A stretch of 64,000 nt of DNA from NCBI RefSeq assembly GCF_003663845.1, contig NZ_RCCA01000001.1, forward strand, positions 3,100,001 through 3,164,000, in the 5' to 3' direction. Within the stretch, counting starts at the first letter, position 1; each line of letters opens with the position of its first letter. The notes beneath the pieces are model-generated. The model saw only the letters and a program-made list of their open reading frames with translations. It did not search any database and was not told the origin of the DNA. The translations under genes and the position numbers were made by a program. Of this stretch, positions 1 through 9,837 are shown piece after piece. The DNA is from Chryseobacterium sp. 7 (GTDB lineage: Bacteria > Bacteroidota > Bacteroidia > Flavobacteriales > Weeksellaceae).

Positions 1-1248
1 AAATTGTCCAGGAAGACCTTTATACACTAATCTTCCGTCAGCCAAAGTATCATATTTGATAGTACCTTCATCAATCATTTTGTAAGTACCGTCTCCGTTT
101 CTTACGATTGCCTGAGGCATATTTCCTCTGTAGTAGTTGAAATCGTTGTAATCTTCGTCAATGATTGGTCTGTAAACGTCAGCCGTCCATTCAGAAACGT
201 TTCCGTACATACCATAGATTCCTAAATCATTAGATGGGTATTGTCTTACATCAGAAGTCTGAGCAGATCCGTCATTCTTCCATCCTGCAATACCGGAATA
301 GTCACCTTTACCCATTTTGAAGTTTTCAAGGAACATTCCTCTATCTCTTCCTTTAGTACCTCTTAATCTTTCGATTTCTGGTTTTTTACCTAAGTATTGG
401 TTGTATTCTCTATTTTTAGCCATACCAAGAGCTGCATATTCCCATTCTACTTCTGTAGGAAGTCTGAACTTCTGTACCATTGCAGAATTCGGAGCTCTGT
501 TAGCGGCAAGCAATCTCTGGTTTGTGGTTTTCATACCAGTTTTTTGCTGCATTCTTTTTTCATTAATATATCCTTGCATTTCCGGATCATTCGATTTGAA
601 TTTATCCATATTGAATGCTGTTCCACCCTGGTTGTTGGATTCGTTGATATATAAATCTTTAGCAATAATACCAGCCTGCATTAAAGCTTTTTCATTCGCT
701 CTATCTGAAAGCCATTCGCAGTATCTGTTTGCCTGAGTCCAGGAAACACCTACAACTGGGTAGTAATCGAATTCCGGAGAACGCAGATACGTTTCGTTAT
801 AATCGTTTCTTGCTAATTTGTTGTCCCATAATAAGGTATCCGGTAAAGCACCGTTATAGATCTCCTTAAAACTAGGATCACTTGGAGGAAATACATACTT
901 CAACCATGTAAGGTATTCACGGTATTCGTAGTTAGTAATTTCTGTTTCCCCGATAAAGAATGAACTTACCTGCATTCTGCGAGGTGTGTTATTCCAATCG
1001 TGCATAACATCATCTTTCACTAATCCCATTGTAAAAGTTCCACCTTCTACATATACCATTCCAGGCCACCCCTTCTGCTTTTGTTGCTTTCCTGCAAAAA
1101 ACCAACCTTGTTTTTCGTTTGGTTTCCAACCCGTTTTACTGACAAATTTTTTGGTACCGCCACCTTTGCTGGTTCCTGATCCGCCACAGCTGGTTAATGC
1201 AAGTGTAGAACTTAATGCTATTAATGAAAACAACTTTAGTTTTTTCAT
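1..1248 (-). CDS. gldJ: Gliding motility lipoprotein GldJ (3' end beyond window)
   Basis: The reverse strand is open from an ATG at 1248 to the window edge, giving 416 codons without a stop. The N-terminus is a lipoprotein signal with lipobox LTSC. The rest is an FGE-sulfatase (formylglycine-generating-enzyme-like) fold, with motifs such as GMVYVEGGTFTMG, GVSWTQANRYCEWLS, RLPTEVEWEYAA and GNVSEWT. GldJ and GldK share this fold. I choose GldJ because the gene diverges from porU-porV, the arrangement I recall for Flavobacterium johnsoniae gldJ, and because of the long insertion between the YCEWLS and RLPTEVEWEYAA motifs. GldJ is an outer-membrane lipoprotein needed for gliding and for stability of the type IX secretion machinery. 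The C-terminus lies outside the window. Confidence 0.88.
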   Translation of the reverse strand, partial: MKKLKLFSLIALSSTLALTSCGGSGTSKGGGTKKFVSKTGWKPNEKQGWFFAGKQQKQKGWPGMVYVEGGTFTMGLVKDDVMHDWNNTPRRMQVSSFFIGETEITNYEYREYLTWLKYVFPPSDPSFKEIYNGALPDTLLWDNKLARNDYNETYLRSPEFDYYPVVGVSWTQANRYCEWLSDRANEKALMQAGIIAKDLYINESNNQGGTAFNMDKFKSNDPEMQGYINEKRMQQKTGMKTTNQRLLAANRAPNSAMVQKFRLPTEVEWEYAALGMAKNREYNQYLGKKPEIERLRGTKGRDRGMFLENFKMGKGDYSGIAGWKNDGSAQTSDVRQYPSNDLGIYGMYGNVSEWTADVYRPIIDEDYNDFNYYRGNMPQAIVRNGDGTYKMIDEGTIKYDTLADGRLVYKGLPGQF

Positions 1249-1412
1249 AGTCGATATAAATATTTTCAAAGTACAAAGAAAAAATAAATTATTCAATAAA
1301 TCAAGTAAACATTTGATTTTTTTGAAAAACGTTAACAAATTAATTTTATTGTATCACAATTTAATTCTAAAATTTTCATTTATTTTGTAATTTAGCAATT
1401 TCAATAGTAAAC

Positions 1413-4400
1413 ATGAGACGAAAAATTACGCTTTTATCTTTAATCGCTTTTGCATCAACACTTTACGCCCAAAGAAACACCATAGAATGGAATGGTTCTA
1501 AAATACAGGATTTTGGTGACACAAAATTAAATCTTCCCAATTTTAAAAATGAGGGTTTTTCTTTCAGCCAAAATAATGTTTTTATAACAACCAAGCAAAA
1601 AATCGGAGAAAAGCAGCTGAAAATTACAGACCTTGTCTGGGAAAACGTTTCCAATCAGGATTTATTTGAACTGGATAAAGGCAGACTTCCAGATTATGAC
1701 GTGGCAGATGTTTCCTATTATAATTTGGATGGAGAGACCTACGCCGGAATTAATATTGCTTTATTTAAAAATGTAAAAGGCCGTGTTCAGAGATTATCTT
1801 CGTTTAATGTTACAGAAGCAGCTGCATTTGTAAATACTACAGGAGCTGTTAATAAAATAGGAACTACCGTAAACCCGCTATCAAGTGGAAACTTCTACAA
1901 AATAAAAGTAGATAAATCCGGAGTATTCAAAATTACCTCACAGTTTTTAAAAGATAATGGAATTAATCCAGCTTCTGTAAACCCTAAAAATTTCAGGATT
2001 TATGGAAACGGAGGACTTATGCTTCCTGAGTTCAATCAGGATGCGAGATATGGCGCTTTGCAGGAAAACTCTATCCAGGTAGTAGGTGAAGACGATGGTG
2101 TTTGGAATGACAATGACTATGCTCTTTTCTATGCCCAGGGGCCGGATGGATACAATCTTTATGATACTTCCAACGGAAATGGTTTCAAGAGAAAGGATAC
2201 CCGGTTCAGCGAAAGAAGCAATAATGTCAAAAATATATATGAAGATTTTTCTTACTATTATATTAACTTTGATAAAGGTGCAGGAAAAAGAATTCCCACC
2301 GTTGACGCAACTCTTCCCGCCCAGCTGATTACAAGATATGATAATTACCAGGTTATCAACAAAGATCAGAAAAACCTGCTAAAGGTAGGAAGAACATGGG
2401 TAGAGGAAACCCCTTTCATTAATGAAAAAACAATAACATTTACTACCAATTCACCTATACAGGCTAATGATGTTATACGATACAGAACCCAGGTGGTGGG
2501 TTATAATGCCCAACAGAATACGATTGGTTTTAAAATCAATAATTTAACTCCGAATCCATTACAGACCATCCCTACAGATACTTCAGGCTATCAATATATT
2601 TATTATCCTGTAACCTTTGCCGGAAGCCTTACCAATCTTACCGGGAATCAGTTTACAATAGTTTTGAATCCTGATATTTCTACGAACCCTAACGGAACTT
2701 TCTATTTTGATTATCTGGAAATTCAGTATAAAGAGAATCTTGCTTTCAATGGTTCACAGATGAACTTCAGGGATTATTCTATCGTGAGCGGAAGTAATAC
2801 AGACTACGGTTTCAGTATTAGTAATGCTGGTAATATAGAACAGGTATGGGATGTAACAGATATTACCAATGTAAACAGGAGAGTGAATAAGGCCGGAGCA
2901 GGCTCATTCAACTTTGCTTATACCGCTGCTGATCTTAATTTCAACAATGAATTTGTGGCTTTCCGTGCGGATGCAGCCTATAGTCCACAGTATGTGGGAA
3001 GAATTTCTAATCAGAATCTTTCTGCTATTCAGGCTGTAGATTACCTAATCCTTACTGTACCGGAAATGATGGGTCAGGCACAGAGAATTGCCAATTACCA
3101 TCAGACCAATCATAATTATAAGGTAGAGATTGTAGACATTAACAAGATCTATGAAGAATATGGAAGCGGAAGTAAAGACCTTACTGCCATAAGAGATTTT
3201 GTAAGCAAGCTGAATACTCCTCTGGGGAGACTTCAGTATGTTTTTATTCTGGGAGACGCTTCATATGATTATAAAAACAGGGTTCCGAACAATACAAACG
3301 TTGTTGCCAGCTACCAGAGTGAGCAGTCTTCAGATTATGTATCATCATTTGTAACGGATGATTATATTGTAATGACAAAGCCTCAAACCACATTATTAAT
3401 TGAAAACAATCTTCCTGATCTTCCGGTGGGGAGAATCCCGGCGGCAAATGTAAGCGAAGCCGGAGATATGATCAATAAAACATTGGCTTATTATAATTCT
3501 CTTCAGGGACAATCGACCCCGTTTGGAGACTGGCGTATGCGACTTGACTTTGTGGTGGATGATAATAATGAAGGAGGAAGCCCTTTCCACAATGTAATAA
3601 ACGCTTCTCTTGCCAGTATCTTTGAACAGTCCGGTTCGACTGATCTTAAAGAATATAATGTTAAAAAATTATACATGGATGCCTTCCCTTCTCAGAGTAC
3701 ATCGGGAGGACGAAGATACCCACAGGTAAACCAGGCTATTTCTAATGCAATAGGAAACAGCTTGTACCTGTTTTATTTCGGGCATGGAGGAATCAACGGT
3801 TGGGCACAGGAAAGAGTATTAACGAGTACTGAGGTTCAGAATGCCAATAACTTCTCTAATGTGTACAGCAGATTCCCATTCGTATCTACTATTACATGTG
3901 AATTCACGCTGTGGGATGAACCGTCAACCAACTCTGTAGGAGAACAGTTTTTAAAAATGAAACAAGGAGGTGCGTCCACAATGATTACCTCCAGCCGTGC
4001 CATTGGAGTAGATTACGGACGTGACTTTAGCAATACATTTACTCAAAATATATTTAAGCTAACTAATGATGATTTTAATTCTTTAGGAAATGCTCATTTA
4101 ATTGCGAAAAAACAAAAGGGTCCCAATAATAATCACTTAAAGGTAAACTTTCTGGGTGACCCAGCTATGAAACTGAGCAGACCTCAAAGACTTTTGATCA
4201 TTGATGGTATTGAAACTCCGGTTCCAGGTCTGATAAGAGGATTGGATTTTGTTAAAGTAAAAGGACATATCAATAATCCGAACGGAACGCTGAACAATAC
4301 CTTCAACGGAAAAGTAAGCATTAATATTTTTGACAAGAGATTAAATAAAAAAACATTAAATAACAATGGTACTCTGGCTCCTGTATTAGATTATACAGAA

Positions 4401-5315
4401 GAAGGAAGTGCTATTGTAAAAGCTGCAGGAACTGCCGTAAACGGAGTATTTACTGCTGAATTCTATGTTCCTAAAGACATCAACTATGCTGTGGGCCAAG
4501 GGAGAATTTTAACCTATGCAGACAACAAAGCCTCAGATGTTTTTAATAATCAGACGGTACAGGTAGGTGACATCAATCCAAACGGAATTAATGATAACCA
4601 GCCTCCAAAAGTAAAGCTATACATGAATAATACCAACTTTGCAGATGGTGGAATCACCAACCAGAATCCTATGCTTCTTGCCTGTCTTACCGATGACACA
4701 GGAATCAACTCTACCGGATCTGGAGTAGGTCATGATATTACAGTATATCTGGACGGGCAGATTATCAACACTGTTGTGTTGAATGATTTCTATGCTCCGG
4801 GAGAAGGAAACGGATGTTTAAACCCTAGTCTTGCCGACTATCAAAAAGGGAATGTAACCTATCCTTTCAGAAATCTGGCAGTGGGTCAGCACCAATTATC
4901 ATTTAAAGTTTGGGACATAAACAATAATTCTACATCTGCTACGTTAAACTTTGAAGTTAAAGATGAATCTGACCAACATTTGACAATTAACCGTCCGCTG
5001 AACTGGCCAAATCCATTTACAAACAAAACTTATATTCAGTTTGAACACAATTGTGATGATATTCTGGATGTGAACGTACAAATTTACACCATAACCGGAA
5101 GATTGGTAAGAACTTTATCTCAGCCGGTGGTAGCAGAACCTTTCCTACAGGGCTTTAGAACCCCTCGCCAGGCAATAGAATGGGACGGAAGAGATGATTT
5201 TGGTGCTACAGTAGCAAAAGGTACGTATATTTTTAAGATATTTGCAAAAAGTCAAAATCAAGAAAAATGCAAAGGAAGTGCTACAGCTGTAGAAAAAATG
5301 GTACTTTTGAAATAA
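1413..5315 (+). CDS. porU: Type IX secretion system sortase PorU (C25 gingipain-like)
   Basis: The product has 1300 residues with a Sec signal peptide ending at about residue 19 (LYAQ). The C25 peptidase core carries a histidine in FGHGG (about H791) and a cysteine in TITCEF (about C829), matching the gingipain-type His/Cys dyad. The last ~90 residues (GRLVRTL, WDGRDDFG, GTYIFKI) form a FlgD/CTD-like beta domain. PorU is the surface sortase that cuts the C-terminal signal from secreted cargo and joins the cargo to A-LPS. It works with PorV, encoded 59 bp downstream on the same strand, so the pair is probably an operon. The gene diverges from gldJ across a 164-bp AT-rich spacer. The length is normal for flavobacterial PorU. 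Confidence 0.95.
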   Translation: MRRKITLLSLIAFASTLYAQRNTIEWNGSKIQDFGDTKLNLPNFKNEGFSFSQNNVFITTKQKIGEKQLKITDLVWENVSNQDLFELDKGRLPDYDVADVSYYNLDGETYAGINIALFKNVKGRVQRLSSFNVTEAAAFVNTTGAVNKIGTTVNPLSSGNFYKIKVDKSGVFKITSQFLKDNGINPASVNPKNFRIYGNGGLMLPEFNQDARYGALQENSIQVVGEDDGVWNDNDYALFYAQGPDGYNLYDTSNGNGFKRKDTRFSERSNNVKNIYEDFSYYYINFDKGAGKRIPTVDATLPAQLITRYDNYQVINKDQKNLLKVGRTWVEETPFINEKTITFTTNSPIQANDVIRYRTQVVGYNAQQNTIGFKINNLTPNPLQTIPTDTSGYQYIYYPVTFAGSLTNLTGNQFTIVLNPDISTNPNGTFYFDYLEIQYKENLAFNGSQMNFRDYSIVSGSNTDYGFSISNAGNIEQVWDVTDITNVNRRVNKAGAGSFNFAYTAADLNFNNEFVAFRADAAYSPQYVGRISNQNLSAIQAVDYLILTVPEMMGQAQRIANYHQTNHNYKVEIVDINKIYEEYGSGSKDLTAIRDFVSKLNTPLGRLQYVFILGDASYDYKNRVPNNTNVVASYQSEQSSDYVSSFVTDDYIVMTKPQTTLLIENNLPDLPVGRIPAANVSEAGDMINKTLAYYNSLQGQSTPFGDWRMRLDFVVDDNNEGGSPFHNVINASLASIFEQSGSTDLKEYNVKKLYMDAFPSQSTSGGRRYPQVNQAISNAIGNSLYLFYFGHGGINGWAQERVLTSTEVQNANNFSNVYSRFPFVSTITCEFTLWDEPSTNSVGEQFLKMKQGGASTMITSSRAIGVDYGRDFSNTFTQNIFKLTNDDFNSLGNAHLIAKKQKGPNNNHLKVNFLGDPAMKLSRPQRLLIIDGIETPVPGLIRGLDFVKVKGHINNPNGTLNNTFNGKVSINIFDKRLNKKTLNNNGTLAPVLDYTEEGSAIVKAAGTAVNGVFTAEFYVPKDINYAVGQGRILTYADNKASDVFNNQTVQVGDINPNGINDNQPPKVKLYMNNTNFADGGITNQNPMLLACLTDDTGINSTGSGVGHDITVYLDGQIINTVVLNDFYAPGEGNGCLNPSLADYQKGNVTYPFRNLAVGQHQLSFKVWDINNNSTSATLNFEVKDESDQHLTINRPLNWPNPFTNKTYIQFEHNCDDILDVNVQIYTITGRLVRTLSQPVVAEPFLQGFRTPRQAIEWDGRDDFGATVAKGTYIFKIFAKSQNQEKCKGSATAVEKMVLLK

Positions 5316-5374
5316 TTAAATAATACATAGACAATAATATTAATAAAAAACTGATAATATATAAAAGACAACAT

Positions 5375-6538
5375 ATGAATTTAACTACTAAACTGCTTTT
5401 AGGATTTGGTTTGAGTGCTGGTTTTTTAGGCTATTCGCAAGATTTAGGTAAAGTAAACCCAGTTCTTACCGGAGCTCCTTTCCTAAGAATTGCACCTGAT
5501 GCAAGATCGGGAGGTATGGGAGACCAAGGGGTGGTAACCTCTCCGGATGCATTTTCACAGTTCTGGAATGCGGCTAAATATCCTTTCAGCAGGACAAGTT
5601 CTTCCGTAGGTCTTAACTATACGCCTTACATGGGAAAACTTACCAATGATGTATTCTTATTATATGCTTCGTTTCATAAGTTTTTGGGGCAGGAAGAAAG
5701 ATCTACAATCTCTGCAAGTATCTATTATTTCAATATGGGACAGGTAGACCTGACTCAGCTGGTAGGTACAGAAATTGCATCAATGGGTACATCAAAACCA
5801 AACGAATTCTCTATTGACGTTGCTTACGCATTGAAGCTATCTGATTCATTCTCTGGTGCTGTTACCGGTAGATTCATCCGTTCAGACTTAGCCGGAGGAT
5901 TCAACACAGATACTACACTTAAAGCTGCAAACAGCTTCGCAGTAGACGTTTCAGGATACTATACCTCTCCAAGATTCTCCAGTATTGGTGGATATGACGG
6001 TAAAATTAACGCAGGTTTGGCTATTCAGAACCTAGGTCCGAAACTGGATTATACAGGAAATGAAGAATCAAGATCTTATCTTCCGACTATGGCAAGATTA
6101 GGGGTTGGATATGACATGTACCTGGATGATATGAACAGAGTAGGAATTTCTGTAGAAGGTTCAAAACTTTTGGTTCCGGGATCTGAATATGCAGGAATAG
6201 ACCCCAATACAAGACAGCCTATTTATCAGATTCCTAATGTAGGACCTATGGCTGGTATCGGGAAATCTTTCAAAAACAAAAACAGTATCATGTACAGTGG
6301 TGCTTTAGAATATTCATATGATAATGCTTTTTCTGTAAGAGGAGGTTACTTCCATGAAAGTGAAGAGCAGGGTGCAAGACAGTTTGCAACTGCCGGTGTA
6401 GGATTAAAATACCGTTCTTTCGGACTGGATCTTTCTTACCTGATCAATATGTCTAAAATCAACAGCGCATTGGATAACACTCTTCGTTTCGGTCTTACCT
6501 GGAACATTGGAGAAGAAACATCCAACAACGATCGTTAA
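5375..6538 (+). CDS. porV: Type IX secretion outer-membrane protein PorV (LptO)
   Basis: The product has 387 residues with a signal peptide (GLSAGFLGYSQ). The mature N-terminus has the PorV signature APDARSGGMGD followed by SPDAFSQFWNAAKYPF, then alternating beta strands typical of a FadL-like 14-strand barrel and a C-terminal strand near RFGLTWNIG. PorV receives type IX cargo leaving the SprA translocon and shuttles it to the PorU attachment complex. The gene lies directly after porU and is followed by a clear rho-independent terminator, so it closes this operon. Confidence 0.95.
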   Translation: MNLTTKLLLGFGLSAGFLGYSQDLGKVNPVLTGAPFLRIAPDARSGGMGDQGVVTSPDAFSQFWNAAKYPFSRTSSSVGLNYTPYMGKLTNDVFLLYASFHKFLGQEERSTISASIYYFNMGQVDLTQLVGTEIASMGTSKPNEFSIDVAYALKLSDSFSGAVTGRFIRSDLAGGFNTDTTLKAANSFAVDVSGYYTSPRFSSIGGYDGKINAGLAIQNLGPKLDYTGNEESRSYLPTMARLGVGYDMYLDDMNRVGISVEGSKLLVPGSEYAGIDPNTRQPIYQIPNVGPMAGIGKSFKNKNSIMYSGALEYSYDNAFSVRGGYFHESEEQGARQFATAGVGLKYRSFGLDLSYLINMSKINSALDNTLRFGLTWNIGEETSNNDR

Positions 6539-6556
6539 TAAAAGCAACAGTTATAT

Positions 6557-6590
6557 AAAAAAGCCTCATCATTGTATGAGGCTTTTTTTT
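6557..6590 (+). terminator. Rho-independent terminator after porV
   Basis: The arms AAGCCTCAT and ATGAGGCTT pair around a 6-nt loop and are followed by a run of eight T. It begins 19 bp after the porV stop codon. Confidence 0.9.
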
Positions 6591-6601
6591 GTGAATCGTC
6601 A

Positions 6602-6793
6602 ATCGTCAATCCGCTGCGCTCGTCAATTTTTGAAACCTCGTAGAATTCACTTTTCACTTTGTGAAGCAAAAATTCACTATTGACTTTTGAATTGTCAATG
6701 ATCAATCGTCAATCCGCTACGATTTTCAATTTTGAAACCTCATAGAATTCACTTTTCACTTTGTGAAGCAAAAATTCACTATTGACTTTTGAA
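6602..6793. repeat. Two ~90-bp imperfect direct repeats in the porV-FUSC spacer
   Basis: Copy 1 spans about 6602-6691 and copy 2 about 6705-6793. They are nearly identical, including TAGAATTCACTTTTCACTTT followed by GTGAAGCAAAAATTCACTAT, and differ mainly in a few positions after AATCCGCT. A partial third start (AATTCGCTGCGATTGTCAATT) follows at about 6805. There is no open frame and no transposase. Together with the terminator and a promoter, this accounts for the 394-bp gene-free stretch 6539-6932. Confidence 0.85.
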
Positions 6794-6920
6794 GCGTCAA
6801 TGGTCAATTCGCTGCGATTGTCAATTTGATTTGCTTGATAATATATTTAGGGGACTAAAAAATATAATATTAAGTTTACAAAAGTCTCTTTTTTATGTCG
6901 ATTTTCTTAAATTCAATAGC

Positions 6921-6928
6921 TATTTTTG
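6921..6928 (+). promoter_or_regulatory. Bacteroidota -7 element (TATTTTTG) for the FUSC gene
   Basis: TATTTTTG matches TAnnTTTG exactly and ends 4 nt before the ATG at 6933. Transcription would start at or within a base or two of the start codon, implying a leaderless mRNA. It argues for ATG 6933 over the in-frame upstream codons. No clear -33 TTG is seen. Confidence 0.6.
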
Positions 6929-6932
6929 TAAT

Positions 6933-9197
6933 ATGAACTATTCGGCGGAACTAAAAAAATTTGTAACCAGTCAGTATGTATATTCTGCCATCAGAATTAC
7001 ATTAGCTACTGTTCTGCCTTGTTTAGCCCTCGCCCACTTTGGAATTCTGAAAGAATATTTCCTTTTTCCATTGGGAACCAGCTTTGTAGCCCTTACAGAT
7101 CAGCCTGGTCCTTTTATCAGAAGAAGAAATGCCCTTACTTTTGCCATCTGCTGTTTTGTTTTTGTAGCGCTCATTGCAAGCCTTGTCATGAATTTCAAAG
7201 TATTGGTTCTGGCAGAGATTATTGTCTTTGGAATGTTTTTCTCCCTCATTGGTGTTTATGGTCAGAGATTAGCAGCAGTAGGCTCATTATCGCTTGTTGT
7301 GCTCGCCATCTTTATTGACGGTCACCTTACGGGAAGCAATATATTTAAAAGTTTACTGATTTTTGCTTGTGGCTGTATATGGTTTCTGCTGATATTTCTT
7401 ATTGTAACCACCATTCGTCCTTATAAACTGGCAAGTCAGATGATTGGAGAAAATTATCTTCAGTTGGCTGAATTTCTAAAGATCAAAGCCAGTTATTATC
7501 AAAAAAATCCGGACTTTAATAAGCTGACCACTCAGGTTATTGCGAAACAGATTGAAATAAAAAACCTTCAGGAAGATACCAGAGAAACGGTTTTTAAGAC
7601 AAGAACCATCGTTAATGAATCTACAACAACCAGCCGCTTATTGATGCTGATGTTTTTGAATTCCATGGACCTTCATGAAAAGCTGATGACCTCCGAAAGT
7701 GATTATCAAAAATTGCAGCAAAGCTTTGAAGACAGCATGATCCTGGTGAATATTCATGATTATCTGAACCTTTTGGCGGAAGAGATCACCAATATCGGAA
7801 TTGCCCTTCAAAGCGGAACCAGAGCAAAACCTATGGCCAATCTGGATGTGGAATTAAAGAACTTAAATTACAATTATTTCGAGCTCAGAAATAAACAGCT
7901 TTCTTCTGATAACCTGGAAAATTTCATGATTTTACGTCAGATTCTGATGCGTATCTATGAAATTACCAAAGAAATCAACGAAATCTATAAAGTATTTTCC
8001 CAAAATATAAAACTGGCGAAGAGTTTATCCACAGGATTAGACCTTAGAAAGTTTATGCCGAATGAACCTAAACTGAATGCCAAGGTTCTGAGAAATAATA
8101 TTTCATTAACCTCCTCTCATTTTCGCCATGCCATAAGAATTACAACCGCTTTGCTTTTGGGGTACGTTTTTTCTATGTTTGATTTTCTGGGACTGGGACA
8201 CACGTATTGGATATTAATTACCATTACAGCCATTTTAAAACCTGCCTACTCTATCACAAAACAGAGAAACCTTCTTCGTCTCTACGGAACTATTGCAGGG
8301 GCAAGTATTGCTTATGGTATTCTGTATTTTATACACATTAACGGGATTTTATTCGCTATTTTGCTGGTCAGTATGATTATGTGTTTCAGTTTTCTGAAAG
8401 GACGGTATTTCTGGGCAGTATTATTTATGACGATCTATGTTTTCCTGAGTTTTAATTTTTTAAATCCAGGGAAAGTCAATATCATTTTTAAAGACAGAAT
8501 CTTTGACACCGCTATTGCAGGAATTATTGCTTTTGCCGTATCTTATATTGTACTGCCTGTTTGGGAACACACTCAAAATCTGGATCTGATGAAAAAGTCT
8601 GCTGCAGACAACCTCATCTACTTTCAGAGTGTAATTTCTAAATTTCTTCAGGGAAATTTTGACCTTGAAGATTATAAAGTAAAACGAAAAAATGCAATCA
8701 TTTCTTTAGCCAACCTTTCGGATAATTTCCAGAGAATGATTTCTGATCCTAAAAACCAACAGAAAAAACTGGAAGTTGTACACCAGTTTGTGGCAACCTC
8801 ACATCTTATTACGGCATATACCGCATCTTTATCTCAATATTCAAAAAGTAATGAGCAGTATCCTGAGATAGATGCTGAAAGCTGGAGCAGAAAAATTGAG
8901 GCAGAAATGCAGCAGACCTCTACCCTTCTCAACGGAAATGGCATCAATGAAACCTTGAAAATGGAAAGCCGTCTTGAGCCGGAAGATTCTTCCATTGAAG
9001 ATATGCTTCTGAAAAGAAAAACCGAAATTGAGGAAAACGACATCGTAGACAGGAGAGATCCTGATAAAATATCCCACTTAACGGAGCTTAAAAACATCCA
9101 TGATATTCTGGAACTTATCTATGATGTAGCTAAAGAACAACGAAAAGTGATCGAAAAATACAAAAACGAAACAGATCCTACTCCTCCACAATCGTAA
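6933..9197 (+). CDS. FUSC family inner-membrane protein (YccS/YhfK-like)
   Basis: The product has 754 residues. It has two blocks of membrane helices (about residues 15-165 and 395-545), each followed by a long soluble helical region, the duplicated layout of the FUSC/YccS family. Such proteins are linked to efflux or aromatic-acid export, but the substrate here is unknown. The frame is open 48 codons further upstream. I choose ATG 6933 because a -7 element ends 4 nt before it and the extra residues do not look like protein. The stop overlaps the convergent phosphopantetheinyl transferase gene by 20 bp. Confidence 0.85.
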   Translation: MNYSAELKKFVTSQYVYSAIRITLATVLPCLALAHFGILKEYFLFPLGTSFVALTDQPGPFIRRRNALTFAICCFVFVALIASLVMNFKVLVLAEIIVFGMFFSLIGVYGQRLAAVGSLSLVVLAIFIDGHLTGSNIFKSLLIFACGCIWFLLIFLIVTTIRPYKLASQMIGENYLQLAEFLKIKASYYQKNPDFNKLTTQVIAKQIEIKNLQEDTRETVFKTRTIVNESTTTSRLLMLMFLNSMDLHEKLMTSESDYQKLQQSFEDSMILVNIHDYLNLLAEEITNIGIALQSGTRAKPMANLDVELKNLNYNYFELRNKQLSSDNLENFMILRQILMRIYEITKEINEIYKVFSQNIKLAKSLSTGLDLRKFMPNEPKLNAKVLRNNISLTSSHFRHAIRITTALLLGYVFSMFDFLGLGHTYWILITITAILKPAYSITKQRNLLRLYGTIAGASIAYGILYFIHINGILFAILLVSMIMCFSFLKGRYFWAVLFMTIYVFLSFNFLNPGKVNIIFKDRIFDTAIAGIIAFAVSYIVLPVWEHTQNLDLMKKSAADNLIYFQSVISKFLQGNFDLEDYKVKRKNAIISLANLSDNFQRMISDPKNQQKKLEVVHQFVATSHLITAYTASLSQYSKSNEQYPEIDAESWSRKIEAEMQQTSTLLNGNGINETLKMESRLEPEDSSIEDMLLKRKTEIEENDIVDRRDPDKISHLTELKNIHDILELIYDVAKEQRKVIEKYKNETDPTPPQS

Positions 9198-9792
9198 AGC
9201 AGTAATCATCGAAAAATTCCACTCTGGCTTTGAATTCATCAGAGAATTCATCGTCATATACACGACAGCTTATTTTATGAAGGTGCTTAAGCTCAAAAGG
9301 CTTTACTTCATAATTCTTCTTTAAAGACCAGTATTTAGAGTGATGAATTTTGTACATACTTTCCTTTACGCTCCATATAATTGTATAGAAAGTATCTGCT
9401 CTGTCTTCAGGAATAAATCCACGCTCATTTTCATAAGTAAATTTGTCAATTACCCTTAAAATCTTAGGATTGAACTTTTCTACGTCAATCCCTATTTTAT
9501 TTTTAGAAATGGCAATAGCAGCAAAGGGAAAAGAATGCGTAATAGAAATTTCCGCATCATTGGGAGAAAGAAAAGGTTCTCTTTCTTTGTATAAAATTTT
9601 AGAATCCGGCTTCAATCCCTTCAGGAGCTTACGAACCATCAGGACTTCCAATAATTTTTTAGGATGATAATCTTTTACCTTTTCAGCATTTTCTGGTTCC
9701 AGAAGTTGGTTGATATCAAGTTCTTCACTTTCATCGTACTTCCAAACCAGAATTGTGGCATTATCATCTGAAAAATCTCTGTAGAGGGGCAT
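9178..9792 (-). CDS. 4'-phosphopantetheinyl transferase superfamily protein (Sfp-like)
   Basis: The product has 204 residues from ATG 9792. The family motifs are GIDVE (about 101-105, Mg-binding) and WSVKESMYK (about 140-148). Such enzymes move phosphopantetheine from CoA to carrier proteins in fatty-acid, polyketide or peptide synthesis. No carrier or synthase is nearby, so it may serve the cell's acyl carrier protein. The frame also has a TTG at 9810, but that codon lies inside the predicted -7 element, so ATG 9792 is the better start. It overlaps the FUSC gene tail by 20 bp. Confidence 0.88.
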   Translation of the reverse strand: MPLYRDFSDDNATILVWKYDESEELDINQLLEPENAEKVKDYHPKKLLEVLMVRKLLKGLKPDSKILYKEREPFLSPNDAEISITHSFPFAAIAISKNKIGIDVEKFNPKILRVIDKFTYENERGFIPEDRADTFYTIIWSVKESMYKIHHSKYWSLKKNYEVKPFELKHLHKISCRVYDDEFSDEFKARVEFFDDYCFTIVEE

Positions 9793-9807
9793 TCTTTTTT
9801 TATTGGA

Positions 9808-9815
9808 CAAAAGTA
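9808..9815 (-). promoter_or_regulatory. -7 element (TACTTTTG) for the phosphopantetheinyl transferase gene
   Basis: Reading the minus strand gives TACTTTTG, an exact TAnnTTTG match. The expected transcription start is near 9802, about 10 nt before ATG 9792. It overlaps and so excludes the alternative TTG start at 9810. Confidence 0.55.
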
Positions 9816-9837
9816 CTAAAAAGAAACCATTTCCAAA

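Noticed and set aside
986..1390. 134-codon plus-strand ORF at the gldJ start
   Set aside because: It is antisense to gldJ over most of its length and runs into an AT-rich spacer.
6789..6932. 48-codon N-terminal extension of the FUSC protein
   Set aside because: It overlaps the end of the direct repeat, the residues do not look like protein, and a -7 element lies just before ATG 6933.
9793..9810. TTG start adding six residues to the phosphopantetheinyl transferase
   Set aside because: The TTG lies inside the predicted -7 element, so it would not be in the mRNA.
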